A stretch of 64,000 bases of DNA from NCBI GenBank assembly GCA_022225965.2, contig JAKJXP020000036.1:1-64000 (forward strand), written 5' to 3'. Under the pieces are notes generated by a model. The model saw nothing but the letters and a program-made list of their open reading frames with translations, ran no database searches and had not been told where the DNA came from. Made by a program: the position numbers and the translations under genes. The first letter of the stretch is position 1; every line of letters starts with the position of its first letter. The stretch is from Diatrype stigma (taxonomy: Eukaryota; Ascomycota; Sordariomycetes; Xylariales; Diatrypaceae). Below, piece by piece: positions 37,466 to 48,399 of the stretch.

Positions 37466-38627
37466 ATGGCCGAGAACATTGAGTATCAATTAGAGCCCGT
37501 CAGGGCGACTCGTGTTGGTTCCGATGACATCGACAAGACCTTCCGATCCACATCTATTGGTCAGTAAGCAAAGCGGTGTTCGAAGTGGCAGAAACCACAG
37601 GAGTTCGACCATACCGAAACAGTAGACTGACAAAGATGCAATAACAGACCTAATCTCGGGATCACTCGGTGGTAAAGTGCTAGGATTCTCAGATGAGTGG
37701 TTCGCCGAGGCCAACAACCTGTTGACTCCTACGCCACCTATAAGGCAACCAGGCAAGATGGTCTATACCGGTGCTTGGTACGACGGGTGGGAGACGAGAA
37801 GACATAACACAGAGCCTTTCGACTGGGTCGTTATACGGCTTGGTGTCGCGTCCGGTACCGTGGTGGGTGTCGAGGTCGATACGGCATTCTTCTCGGGAAA
37901 CCACGCCCCGGCTATCTCAGTAGAGGGATGCTTCGGCCAGGACGACGACGAAGTCCTCTCCTGGAAAGGGACGAAGGGCAAATGGCAGCCTATCCTGGGC
38001 ATTCAGGAATGCGGTCCCTCCCAGCGATTCGGCTGGAAGCTCGACGAGCCGACGGGGAAGCAGTACACACACGTGAGGCTGAACATGTACCCGGACGGCG
38101 GCATCGCGAGGTTCCGGCTGTTCGGGCATGCGGTGCCAGTGTTTCCCGAGGACACAGAGGCGATCTTCGACCTTGCTGCCGCGCAGAACGGCGGTGTGGC
38201 GGTTTCTTGCAGCGATCAGCATTTCGGAACTAAGGACAATCTCATCCTGCCTGGCCGCGGGAAGGATATGGGAGACGGTTGGGAAACGGCGCGGTCTAGA
38301 ACCAAAGGACATGTCGACTGGGCCATCATCCGGCTGGGCGCACCGGCAGTCATCCAGAGCTTTATCGTTGATACGGCCTATTTCAGAGGCAACTTCCCCC
38401 AAAAGGCGAAGCTTGACGCCATCGAGTGGAAGGGCGAGGGAGAGCCGGCCGCGGACGCAGAGGGATGGGTCGAGGTCCTAGAGCCTAGCAAGTGTGGACC
38501 TGATCAGGAGCATGCGTTTCCTAGCTCTGTCAGGGACAGACCTTTCACTCATGTAAAATTGACCATCATTCCAGATGGTGGTGTGAAACGGCTGCGTGTC
38601 CTAGCCAAGAGATCTATCTCGAACTGA
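37466..38627 (+). CDS. allantoicase (allantoate amidinohydrolase)
   Basis: Exons: 37466-37559 and 37648-38627, giving about 357 aa. The 88-nt intron (GTCAGT...CAG) joins FRSTSI to DLISGSLGGKVLGFSDEWFA, the conserved entry to the first repeat. The protein is two tandem allantoicase repeats. Each carries the pattern DGWETxR, DWxIIRLG, a DTAxFxGN motif and a closing THVKL/MxPDGG(I/V)xRxR segment: repeat 1 at about residues 45-195 and repeat 2 at about 200-355. The length matches characterised fungal enzymes. It cleaves allantoate into ureidoglycolate and urea in the purine degradation pathway that lets fungi use uric acid as nitrogen source. No targeting signal is seen. The other pathway genes are not in the window. 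Confidence 0.94.
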
Positions 38628-39431
38628 GCAGTGTATGCCGCCGTTAGAAAATCGATTGTCCGCTGTTGAACGATCCTAAAGGCTAAAACCATAGGTTTTG
38701 AGGGTTGGTCTGGTAAACACAACTGCTGTCTTATAACTTATAACTGCAAAGTGAACTATGTTTTGTGACAGTGCCCTGCCCCTTACGTAGTCAACAATTT
38801 AGGGAAACACGATCCATCTTATCAGGTTCCAACACTCTGGCTTATACATGTACTATTTCTTTACCTGTTAGCTCGAAGGTTCGATACTGATACGACTTAT
38901 TGAGGCTTTAGGAATAGATTCTCATATGGTATGCGGTAAGAAATAGAGTGTACGACAAGATGTACGACAAGACAAGTTCGTTCCCATTGGTAAGAACGAC
39001 CATGGCAAGTCGTTGCTTCGGTTTGGACTGTCAGGCTGAGTGCTTACCTGTACCTTATGTATGCTTGTACCACCTAGATTTAGGTACATACCCGTTACCA
39101 GCACAGAGTAACTAGATTTGATTGGTCGGTGGTCAGATGGAATACATTCTGTGCACGGGCCACCATTCCTCATAGGTAGTTGTCGGTTTGACACTGACGC
39201 ATTGTCCGTCATTCCCTTGCCCCCTTATACAACCAACCAACTATCCTTGAAATCACTTATCTTGGGTGTTAACCAACGCGAGCATCTGCAGCGCATCAAG
39301 GCAACATTCGAACCCACAAGCTCACATACCGATGGTGCTCTGAAGAACATACCGGACGAAGCATGGTGCCAGTTATATCGACTATAACCTGAAAACACCA
39401 TACATGTTCCATGGTTCCTAGCCATGCAACC
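38628..39431. other. intergenic; nothing supported
   Basis: This is the 3' flank of allantoicase and the promoter of the ankyrin/DIL gene. Only short unsupported open frames occur. Confidence 0.5.
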
Positions 39432-42073
39432 ATGGATCTTGGGGTTCCTGACGGCGGGGGCTTTGGCGGGGAGGAACAGCAGGAGTATATCCCACAGCCA
39501 ACAGAGAAGTCTCGCACGCTTCCAGCCGATCTTCCCAAATCTCTAGATGATCGCAGAAGCTTTCCCACCGAGCTTCCCCCAGAGACCGAGTTCTACGATG
39601 GCTGGCAAGGTCCGTCTATCTGTCTTAGACGTGTTTGAACACGATCATGAGTGCCTTTACTGAACCCGACGTCCCAACAGGCCAGTCTCAATTCTTGACC
39701 ACCCCTGTGGTCGCAAAACCCCTCGCCTTCGATAACCTCACCCTCGACGATCCCAACTATGACGAAGACTTGACCAAGGGCATGCCCGATAGCGATACGC
39801 GCTTGATGGAGATGCTCGCAGCCCAAGCACAGCATCATGGAGGTGCCTTCGAAGACGAAGATGCCATCGCCGCAGACGAGAAGCTCACCGAAAACGAGAA
39901 GAAGACTATGCTGCAGAAAGCCCTGACCATGTCGGCCAGCAACGGCGATCTCGAGCATGTCAAAGCAATTCTAGAAGGCAAGGCGAGGCCATTCGTCGAT
40001 ATCAACGCACAAGATGAGGATGGCACGCCCCCTCTGGTCTACGCAAGCTGTTTTGTTAGTCCGGATGCTGAAGTCCACCAAACATGATGTTTCATGTGAC
40101 TGACTAGACGTAGGGTCATGAAAACGTGGTGCAAGCATTGGTGGATGCCGGCGTCGATGTGAACAACCAGGATCGGAATCATTGGAGTGCTTTGATGTGG
40201 GCTATGACCAACAGACATAAGGGTATTGCCAAGATTCTACTCGACAATGGAGCCTCCCCCGAAGCCAAAACATCCTCGGGCAGAACTGCTTTCGACTTCG
40301 TACCTCCTGATAGTGAAATGGCTTTCTATCTCCACGACAACGGCTACAATATTGGCAATGCTGGTGTCACCGATGACTTCTACAGCCCCGGATTCTCCCA
40401 AGATAGGTTCGAGGAAGAAATGCTGGAAAACGAGGTTCGTCGACGAATGATGATGGAAAGTGCAAGGGATCTGGAAGTCGACATAGGAAACATGGGCATT
40501 GATGATCAGCCAGAAGTGAGTAGCACTGCATCGGATCTTTCGTCACTTGTGTTCTCTAACATATCTTCAACAGACCTCAGACGAGCTCGACGATCAGCAG
40601 GAATTCGACTGGACGCGTTGTCTTCACGACCAGATGTTCGTTTTCCAAGAAAACGAGCTCAATAGGATATTAGATATCGTTATTACAAACATGCAACCAG
40701 CGCGCTCACCTACCCAAAAGCCTGTCCCGGCTAACATGATTTTTCTAAGCGCCCGATATGCTCATTATCATGCCAGCCACGACTTGCTTGAAAAGCTGCT
40801 GGACACAGCTCATAACAAAATCAACGAAGCTGTTGAAAAACACCAATGGGATATGACAATCCTAGCGTTTTGGATGTCCAATGCGACCCTGTTGCTCCAT
40901 TATCTAAAGAAGGACGTGGGTCTAGTCGAAGCAACAACCGAGTTTCAAGCACAGCTTTCCGAGCTCATCAATGAAATATTCATTCTTATCGTCAGAGATG
41001 CAGAGAGGCGCTTAGACAAAGTTCTAGACTCTGCAATGCTGGACCACGAGACGATTCCTGGTTTAGAGAACGTCACTTTCCAGCATGAATGGAAACTCTT
41101 CAAACGGAAAAAGGAAGTGAAAGAGGAGCCACTCGAGAAAAGATTCCGACCCCCATCCCCAAAACAGCGCGCAAAGCCCGCTCCCCGTAACGTGACCTCA
41201 CTTCTATCATCTACACTCTTTGTGCTTGACCTATACGATATTCACTCGGTCATCTCGTCACAGATTGTATCCCAGTTACTCTACTGGCTAGGGGCGGAGC
41301 TCTTCAATAGGATCATGAACACGCGGAAATATTTGGCAAGGACAAAGGCGATGCAAATACGCATGAACGTGTCTGTCCTGGAGGAATGGGCAAGAATGAA
41401 TAACCGCAAACCGGAACACTACGAGGGTGGTGAGACGACTGCATTGGGCGAGACTACGGTTGAAGCTGCCCGAAAGCACTTGGCCCCGGTAATTCAACTA
41501 CTTCAATGGTTGCAATGTTTCTCTTCTCTTGATCCAGACGATCTGGACGCTCTGGTGGGGACTCTACAGCAGCTGAAGCGGCTTAGCCCGCAGCAACTGA
41601 TCTATACTGCCAAGAACTACCGGCTGGAAGTCGGAGAGAAGGGATTGCCAAAGAGCGCGCTAAAGTATCTCGACGCAGTGCAGAAAGAAGCGACAATAAG
41701 AAAGAATCGAAGGAGTACAGCATCGCCAATGTCGCCAGATAGCGCGCCATCCACCCCAATCAAGAGCACGTATAATGAACAAGGTGCAGAGACACCGGGA
41801 AGCGTGCAGGGAACACCTAATCCGGACCTAGAGGATAATATCATACCCGAGGGTCTGAACCTCGATCCGTCCATGATGCTCCCCTTTTCGCTACCCTCAG
41901 TCACGGACATGCTTGTGTCCTACGGCGCCGGGTTTGGCGGCATGAACCGGGAGCGGGAGAAGAAGTACACCCCGAACATACCGGGCGAGTTCTTGGAGAA
42001 GCTGGAGAGTGGTACCTCGGGTGGCAGGCCGCTGTACATGGACCAGGACTGGGAGAATGAGGAACTTTCCTAG
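39432..42073 (+). CDS. ankyrin-repeat protein with a myosin V-type dilute (DIL) domain
   Basis: Exons: 39432-39609, 39681-40054, 40114-40515 and 40574-42073, giving about 817 aa. The introns are 71, 59 and 58 nt, with donors GTCCGT, GTTAGT and GTGAGT. The first 120 residues are polar and acidic. Ankyrin repeats lie at about 130-245 (signatures ALTMSASNGDLEHVKAIL, GTPPLVYASCFGHENVVQAL, WSALMWAMTNRHKGIAKILL), and the second intron splits a repeat. After an acidic linker, residues of about 340-650 match the DIL domain: helix-rich with MTILAFWMSNATLLLHYLKKD, SQIVSQLLYWLGAELFNRIM and RMNVSVLEEWAR. The C-terminus is Ser/Pro-rich and disordered. DIL domains form the cargo-binding tail of myosin V; here there is no motor, so the protein may act as an adaptor in vesicle or organelle traffic. 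This architecture is conserved in fungi. A start at 39411 would add seven residues. Confidence 0.87.
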
Positions 42074-42432
42074 ATATCTGATGCCCCCCTGCCCCCCTCC
42101 CCCCCTTTCTTACGTCTTATGTAAAGGTGTATAATCCCAGGAAAGGACGTCACTGTGACGGGGTATGGTGAACTAGATCTTGTTCTTGCTGTTACATGTA
42201 CCTTTATCCGCCATAGGTAACGCGATATAAGTTCAAGCAGGTGCCCATCCATGTTCCCCTCCATTTTGGAAAGTGGCTTATCATGCCTCATGTTAGTAGA
42301 AGCTAAGTACCTAGGTTAGTAGGCATTATGCATTATATAGGTACAGCTTCAAGCATACACGACTAGGTAGACAAGACACATTCATGCCAACACTCCACCC
42401 ATAGCAAAAAGTTGATATGCCTCGGACACCAT

Positions 42433-43476
42433 TCAGTAGAACTTGTTAATCTCAGCTGAAGCTGCGTTGGCGGCGGTGTCGACGGGGGCGACTGCTGGAA
42501 CTATGAGTGGGTTCGGGACAGGGACCAATAGTCATCTCATAATTTCTTGTTCGCCTGGACTGAAGGCATAGAGACAAGTCATTACCAACTCAGTAAATGC
42601 CAACAGAAACAAACATCAGGACTGGCCGATAGTAATCAATTGGCATTCTATAACATATAATCTGAGCCTAGAATGAATCTAGTTATAGTATATCTCGGGG
42701 CTTGACCTTGATAGGCTTCTAGCATTCCAGCTGTACTGGCAAATTTGGTGCGGTTCAAGGTATGATGTGATCCCGGCCGACGCAGTGCCCTTGGGCCTGG
42801 TAGCTCCGAGTTCTTGCTGAAGCTCATGGACAGTTCTCTCCTTCTGCCGGTTTCTGTGGTTATATGCCCATCAGTTGACTAGATAACGTACGGAGGTAAG
42901 AAGATATTTTGCGAGCAGCCTCACCGGATCATCCCATAGACATGCATCTCAAACAAGAGCCGCATTTTCCTTTATTTCTGACGTCTTCTCCGAGAGGCTG
43001 TAGAGGATCGATGGGTTGTCAGTGTGCTTGTTGAACAAGGTGTTTTCCATGTGCAATCTTTCTTTTTTCTGCTTTTTCTTTACCTCGTCTAAGTGAAATT
43101 GCAGGTGTTCGAGGAGGCCAATCTCACCCCCATGAGTTCAATAATTCGCTCCGCCATATCAACTATAGCTATCGTCTATTCGATCCTTTTTGGTGTTTAG
43201 CTGCCGAGGAATCAAGGGCCAACGCTGTCATACTTTACTCCGCAGTGTGACATCTCTTGTCAATCTCTACCACCAAGGACTTGAGCGTTTCGGACGACTG
43301 TCTGTAAATATGGAAAGCAACGCGTCTATGAATTCGTGAAAACTGAATATAAGTTGCGACAGTTAAAACCGCTCAATCATCAAAAATCTCTACCACACCG
43401 GGAAACAGTCCTCGGTTCCTAGATGCACTAAACCCGCAGCCCAGAGTTCATTATCAGTCATGGTCCCTTTGGTCAT
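42433..43476 (-). pseudogene. decayed multi-exon gene, coiled-coil protein
   Basis: Reading the minus strand from 43476, coding-like segments follow one another in the same order but different frames. A methionine-led start (MTDNELWAAGLVHL) is followed by FHEFIDALLSIFTDS, ETLKSLVVEIDKRCHTAE, AKHQKGSNRR, MAERIIELMG, a long charged helix (GLLEHLQFHLDEVKKKQK... to EKTSEIKENA), RLLFEMHVYGMIR, and NRQKERTVHELQQELG. The last pair joins across a good intron (GTGAGG...ACAG). The final segment, VAPVDTAANAASAEINKFY, ends at a stop at 42433. Several joins need 1- or 2-nt frame changes or cross stop codons with no plausible intron. That indicates decay, or insertion/deletion sequencing errors. The product family is not recognised; most of it looks like a coiled coil. 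Confidence 0.5.
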
Positions 43477-43561
43477 CGTGAGAGAACCTATTCACGGGCT
43501 CGATGGTGTCACAAACCATAAGCCTGACACCCCTTCATAGGTTCCGTTCAAGCTGTACGGT

Positions 43562-43602
43562 ACTAACGCCAACATGAACTAGCTAACGCCAGCATGAATT
43601 AG
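43562..43602. repeat. tandem 20-bp duplication
   Basis: Two adjacent near-identical copies of a CTAACGCCAACATGAACTAG-like unit differ at two positions. Confidence 0.75.
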
Positions 43603-46600
43603 CCTGCTGACGGGACTCATGTCGGGCAGGCATTGTGCCATAACGCCTCATGATATATATAGCGGATACATCCGTAGCTGAAGTCACAGATGAATCAATG
43701 CTGGTGAAACATCATAGGCGGTGAGACTGAGTAGTTCGCTATAGTAGTAAGCAAGGCCAAATAGCAGGCGCTACTGTCAGCCCGAACCCTCAACGATGCG
43801 GTTCCTTCGCTATCTTTCTACAAGCAGGTAGATGTGTCAGATGGAGGTCTCAGCCAATAGATGCTGCTTAGCCTACTAGTCTACTATATAGGTCGTAGGC
43901 ATGTAAAACCAATCTGCAGACAAGCAAGGCTATATTGGGCCTGTTGTCGCAGCCCCATTTCCGTAAAAAGAAGCCTCACCACTGCGCTGTGCGCTATAGG
44001 CATCTCTCTGAATCCTGATCCTAACTAGCACCCCGCGCGGTTCTGCTGATCCCGGGCAACAGCGTCGAGCTCTGTAGGCCTGAGGCGCAAATCAAGAGCT
44101 CAGCCGAGAGAACAAGAAGCCGAAAGAGAGAAACAAATAACGTCATTCATTGTGGCCGTGCTTACCTATGAAACTACATACCTTCGTGCGTGCGTAAGAG
44201 TATTCGGTATATGAAATCGGCCCATCCATCCCCAGTGGAACGGAATGGAGGCCCGCCCGGTCTCTCACTTGCACGGACGAACGGCGACGCTCTTGACTTG
44301 TTGAGTAGCTGCCGGAACCAAACCACTGGATGCGTGAACGGGCTGCTATGTAATTCCTTGGGATGTGGGTGGCTGCAATTGCCTAAATATCCACGCGAGT
44401 GGAACGTTTGGGTGTCTACTATCAAAATGCCTCTTCCTCTTACCACCGCCGGAAGCTCCACTACCGCGGACTCGGGTGTTCCGGGTTCACAATGAGGGTG
44501 CAGGTGGTGGTGGTGGCGTGTATCTAATCAATGGGCTTTGTGAGTGTGGGTGGACGGGCCAGACGGGATACCCCGCATCTGCCCGCCTCTAGGTAAGTGA
44601 AGTACCTACCTAGGCACTATAGTATAGTGCCTAAGTACATATGTAGTTAGTTACCTGTCAACATTCAGCCATTACCTAACGTTATGTTGCAATTACGTAT
44701 CTACAAGAGTGCATCTCTCTAAGTTTCCGCTGTCTAATTAGGGGGTTGGAAGGTTCGTTAAGTCATCAGTCGTGATTCGTGAACAGGTATGGAGGATATA
44801 GCTTTGGGGATGACTGCCTGCTAGTTTTCACGCCGCGAGGCACTCAAATATCTCGGCGGAAGATGCGGAACCTGGAAAGATGGAAGATCGCCTGGAAGAA
44901 GGCTGGTTTCACAGATAACCTGTAGTACTGATCAATAATTGCCCGGAGTTGTGTGGTGGTGATCGGCGGGGATGCGGCACCCTGGCAGCGTGGTATCTAT
45001 ATACTTCCAGACCTGGAGCTTGCTAAATTAGGAAGCACACACAATGATTTGCCTCCAATGACCAAGCCACTTCACTCGGTCCTTCCAGAAGAGAAAGGTG
45101 GGAGGTTGTGGGCAAAGACTACCTACCAGAACCTGGGGAAGGCAGGGCAGAACACCATGGGGGGAACCCAGGTGGTAGGAACAAACAAATGTTGCGACCG
45201 AGGCAGTTAGCTACGGTAGGCGGGGTCATATTCGGACCTTCGAGTGATGCGGCAGTTCTCGATGAGCGGTCACGTCCAAGATCTTTCCGATTTGCAGTCG
45301 TTCGTGGCTGTCAGTAGCAGTAGTGTGCATGCATGGTGGGATATGAAGCGGAATACTTTACTTTGTAGGTAGGTCGGTAGGTACTCTTAACTCTGTGACG
45401 ATTGAAGCACACGATAGCAGTTATCCCATTCTAACGCTATCTCAACATTACGACCGAGTCCCAATGACCGTGCCCTTTGGCTAGCTAAATGCAGCAAGTC
45501 GATAGATATGTGTTTTCCTAGCCAATATGACATGCGCAAATCATTCCAATACGGTCCGACCGACGACTGCAGGTAGTGCCGGAGGGGCGGAGGGGCGGAG
45601 GCTATCCAGCTGTCTTGCGGGTTCTTCTGAGGTCCTCGCATAATTGACTATCAGCAATGTCGACATGAGTCTGTGCTAGCCAGAACTCTGCTCCAGCTCG
45701 GAAAGAGGAAATCGTGTCATTTACAGAGGCCAATGTCTACCTACAAATCATCGTGATTCGTAAATGTGGATGTGCGTGTGGATGTGCGTGTAAATTGACC
45801 CCGCCAATTGGATTAAAGTGGCATTGGGGATTGGGGATTGGGATTGGGATTGGGACTGGGAAACAGGATCCAGCCAGATACCTGGAATACCCAATGATGT
45901 GCATTGGATCAAGGCGTCAGGGCGTCGGGGTATCAGAGTGGCTCTTGCGCAACCCGTGGCTTGCGTGGGCAGCGTGGGTTAATACCCCGGCAAGCCCCGG
46001 TTAGTAGGTAATGCGGGCTTATAGGCCCGCACTATGATTGATGCACATGATACGCCATGATACACATGTGCATACCCTGGTAGCCCGGTTAGACCCTGTG
46101 GAAGCCAGTCAGAAAAAGGAAAAATGCTTTGTATTCCTGACGTTAGAACAACGTCGAATATAATGCGGCGTGCCAAGAGTGTTAACTAACTTTGCCCCAT
46201 GGCCTAGGTAGGTAGTAGTTAGGTAGAGTGCCCACTGTCTGTAACTAGTTGAAGTGTGGCTCCTCCGTCCACAGAGAGCAGGTGGACCGCTTCGGAGGGA
46301 CTCGACTGAGCTGCGAGTCAGTGGGAGTGACATGCTATACCCGAGTCATAAGGTAGATCTCATAAAGTAGATCGTCTCCCTCGATATTTGTCAACTATTT
46401 TATAGCTTCTCTCTTTCCCGTTTCGCCCACACCCCGACCCTTTCGACTCTGAAGCCGATTTGCCATAAAAAGCTGGAAGTGGTACCATCTGGCTCTCATG
46501 CTTCCAGAACGCTCACAAGTCTCATAACGCCAGCGTTCATACCGTGAAGAACGGACCTAGCTATCAAACCTGGCAAGATTGGAGAGCTTGTTCAACCTGG

Positions 46601-46808
46601 TTTTGGGTTCTAAAATATCCTGCATCCTATAACCAAGCATACTATACATGCGTTGACTGTGTTCATCTCTGGTTGACATCATCCGATGCTGACAACATAA
46701 AGACTTTCGGGTTGTTGGGTTGCCGGAGAAAGCAGACGAGGGTAGACTGAAAGGAGGACATAGCCCGAGAGTTAGGATTAAACCACTCCCTCTTGAATAT
46801 TCGCTAAG
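43603..46808. other. gene-poor spacer; nothing supported
   Basis: It contains TACCTACCTAGG near 44,604, a duplicated GTGGATGTGCGT near 45,767-45,792, a GGGATT-type array and TAGGTAGGTAG near 46,203. Open frames of about 85-100 codons at 44,190-44,495, 44,953-45,210 and 45,714-46,004 show no family signal. Confidence 0.5.
45823..45860. repeat. (GGGATT)n-like tandem repeat
   Basis: About six imperfect GGGATT/GGGGATT units. It resembles telomere-type repeats only superficially (TTAGGG would be expected in this group). Confidence 0.8.
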
Positions 46809-47708
46809 ATGTTCGGTGTTGCGCCATTCACTGCGCTCACTCATGCCGACCATGGGGCATATGCTCAGAGGTCGGCAAGAATGCAAATGCAAAGGGAAAT
46901 GCAAAAGCAAATGCAGAACGCGAGCAAGACGTCGCTGCCATTCCGAGATGACCAGAGACTGATTGGTCTACGGTACGACGAAACCGAACAGGCCGACCCC
47001 CCCGTTCCGATCATCCCGGCACGGTCACCTCTCCGCCCATCTGTGCGCTCTACGCAGCCAACACACCGTGCTTCCAAGTCGCTCGATTGCTCACCAAGGT
47101 CGCTTTCTATACCTCTACGGCCATCTTCTTGTGTACTCGTTCCGACCAACGCCAGGGTACCTCCACCTCGACCCCCACGTCCCGAGGAGCCGCATCCGGC
47201 CCTAAGGACCATCACAAGCCCTGGGCAGGGAGCATATGACAACGACTGGAATTGGGACTCCGGCTTAGCCAAGGTGCCAAATGTGCCACCATCGCAGTCA
47301 GTATGGGAGGATAGTGATGAAGAAGATGGGTTCATGCATGAGAGAATGGACAACATCTCCTCGAGGATGCGGATTGCCAGTCTACGATTGGCCCCGAAGC
47401 CCAAAGCCCCGTCACTGGACTCGATTGACGAGAGTGGCAGGAGGAGTGAGTCCAGCACGAGTCAGATCAGTGTGCCTCTATCATCGCCATCACTGTCAGA
47501 CAGCAACACCCTCTCGCCAACGACTACTTCGCCGGCAACACCCGTCACAGAGCATTTCTCAGACAAACTGGCGAGATCGTTCAGCTTCCGGTCGCATAAG
47601 TCATCGAAGTCGCAAAGCAAGCAACTGAAGAAGAATGGACTCAAGAGGGATCTAGTCGCAGTCGCATCGGAGGGGGGTTACGTCGGCCACTGGAGAACTG
47701 GTCAGTAA
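46809..47708 (+). CDS. Ser/Pro-rich hypothetical protein, possibly the 5' part of the downstream TBC gene
   Basis: As a stand-alone frame this encodes 299 aa with no recognised domain. It begins with a Met/Gln-rich helix (ARMQMQREMQKQMQ), then a Pro/Arg-rich segment (VPPPRPPRPEEP), an acidic VWEDSDEEDGF motif and a long Ser/Thr-rich tail ending in basic residues. It looks disordered. The stop follows immediately after a potential donor (G|GTCAGT at 47701). A splice from there either to CAG at 47806 or to AAG at 48064, the latter preceded by a perfect TACTAAC branch sequence, would continue in frame into the TBC reading frame, which stays open from 47806. The two may therefore be one gene of roughly 1,050-1,130 codons. 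The start could also be a few codons downstream at the Met-rich helix. Confidence 0.5.
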   Translation: MFGVAPFTALTHADHGAYAQRSARMQMQREMQKQMQNASKTSLPFRDDQRLIGLRYDETEQADPPVPIIPARSPLRPSVRSTQPTHRASKSLDCSPRSLSIPLRPSSCVLVPTNARVPPPRPPRPEEPHPALRTITSPGQGAYDNDWNWDSGLAKVPNVPPSQSVWEDSDEEDGFMHERMDNISSRMRIASLRLAPKPKAPSLDSIDESGRRSESSTSQISVPLSSPSLSDSNTLSPTTTSPATPVTEHFSDKLARSFSFRSHKSSKSQSKQLKKNGLKRDLVAVASEGGYVGHWRTGQ

Positions 47709-47861
47709 CATCTACTTTGATGATGTTTTCGAGTCTTCTCGTCCTTGCTCTTCGTATCTTCTAAGTTCACGTTCTCTCTGTCTCTCTGTCTCTCTTCCAC
47801 TGCCAGTGTCTCGTAATCATTGGCATTTAGTCCAAGATCACAATCCAGAGACAGAGACGTG

Positions 47862-47934
47862 TGGTGTCAAGCGTGGTGTCAGATGTGGTGCCAAGTGTGG
47901 TGCCGTGGTGCCAAATGTGGTGTCAGGTTCAAGC
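47862..47934. repeat. GTGGTGTCAAGY minisatellite
   Basis: Six or so imperfect copies of a GTGGTGYCA(A/G) unit of about 9-13 nt lie between the Ser/Pro-rich frame and the TBC gene, probably in an intron or leader. Confidence 0.8.
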
Positions 47935-48399
47935 AGATCGCAGATCCCGGATTGGTTTATTACTTCCAAGTTGTTACTTAAGATGAGTGCAAGGGTGTTT
48001 GGTCTTTGGTCTTTGGAGATAAGGATAAATACGGGTCATTGGCCGGTACTAACCAAACTGGAAGTAGAATCGGGTGCGGCCACTGGCCTCGGTGCCCCGC
48101 ACAAGGTCCAAGCGCATGTGCCTAACGCTTCTGATGCCCGTAATAACGCTGCCAACGCTAAATACAATGGATCTGGAACAGGACCCGCCAATTCCTTAGC
48201 CCCTGAAGCGACCCCATTAGTAGTGACTTCCCCTTCCTTCTCGACTGCAACTGCCACTGAGCCCGAGAGCTTAAGGCCGCCAAGACTGGCTACTTCGATC
48301 CCCGGGCCCAGGGCCAGTTCCAGTTTGGATATTAATCGCGTCAGCTTTCCCCAGCGCGGTTCTTCTCTTTATCCCCTCTACAAACGCAACGGTATCATC

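Noticed and set aside
44190..44495. 101-codon open frame on the plus strand, with a 95-codon frame on the other strand
   Set aside because: No recognisable motif, no leader or splice support, both strands equally open.
45823..45860. GGGATT units considered as an internal telomere repeat
   Set aside because: The unit differs from the TTAGGG expected in ascomycetes and has only about six imperfect copies.
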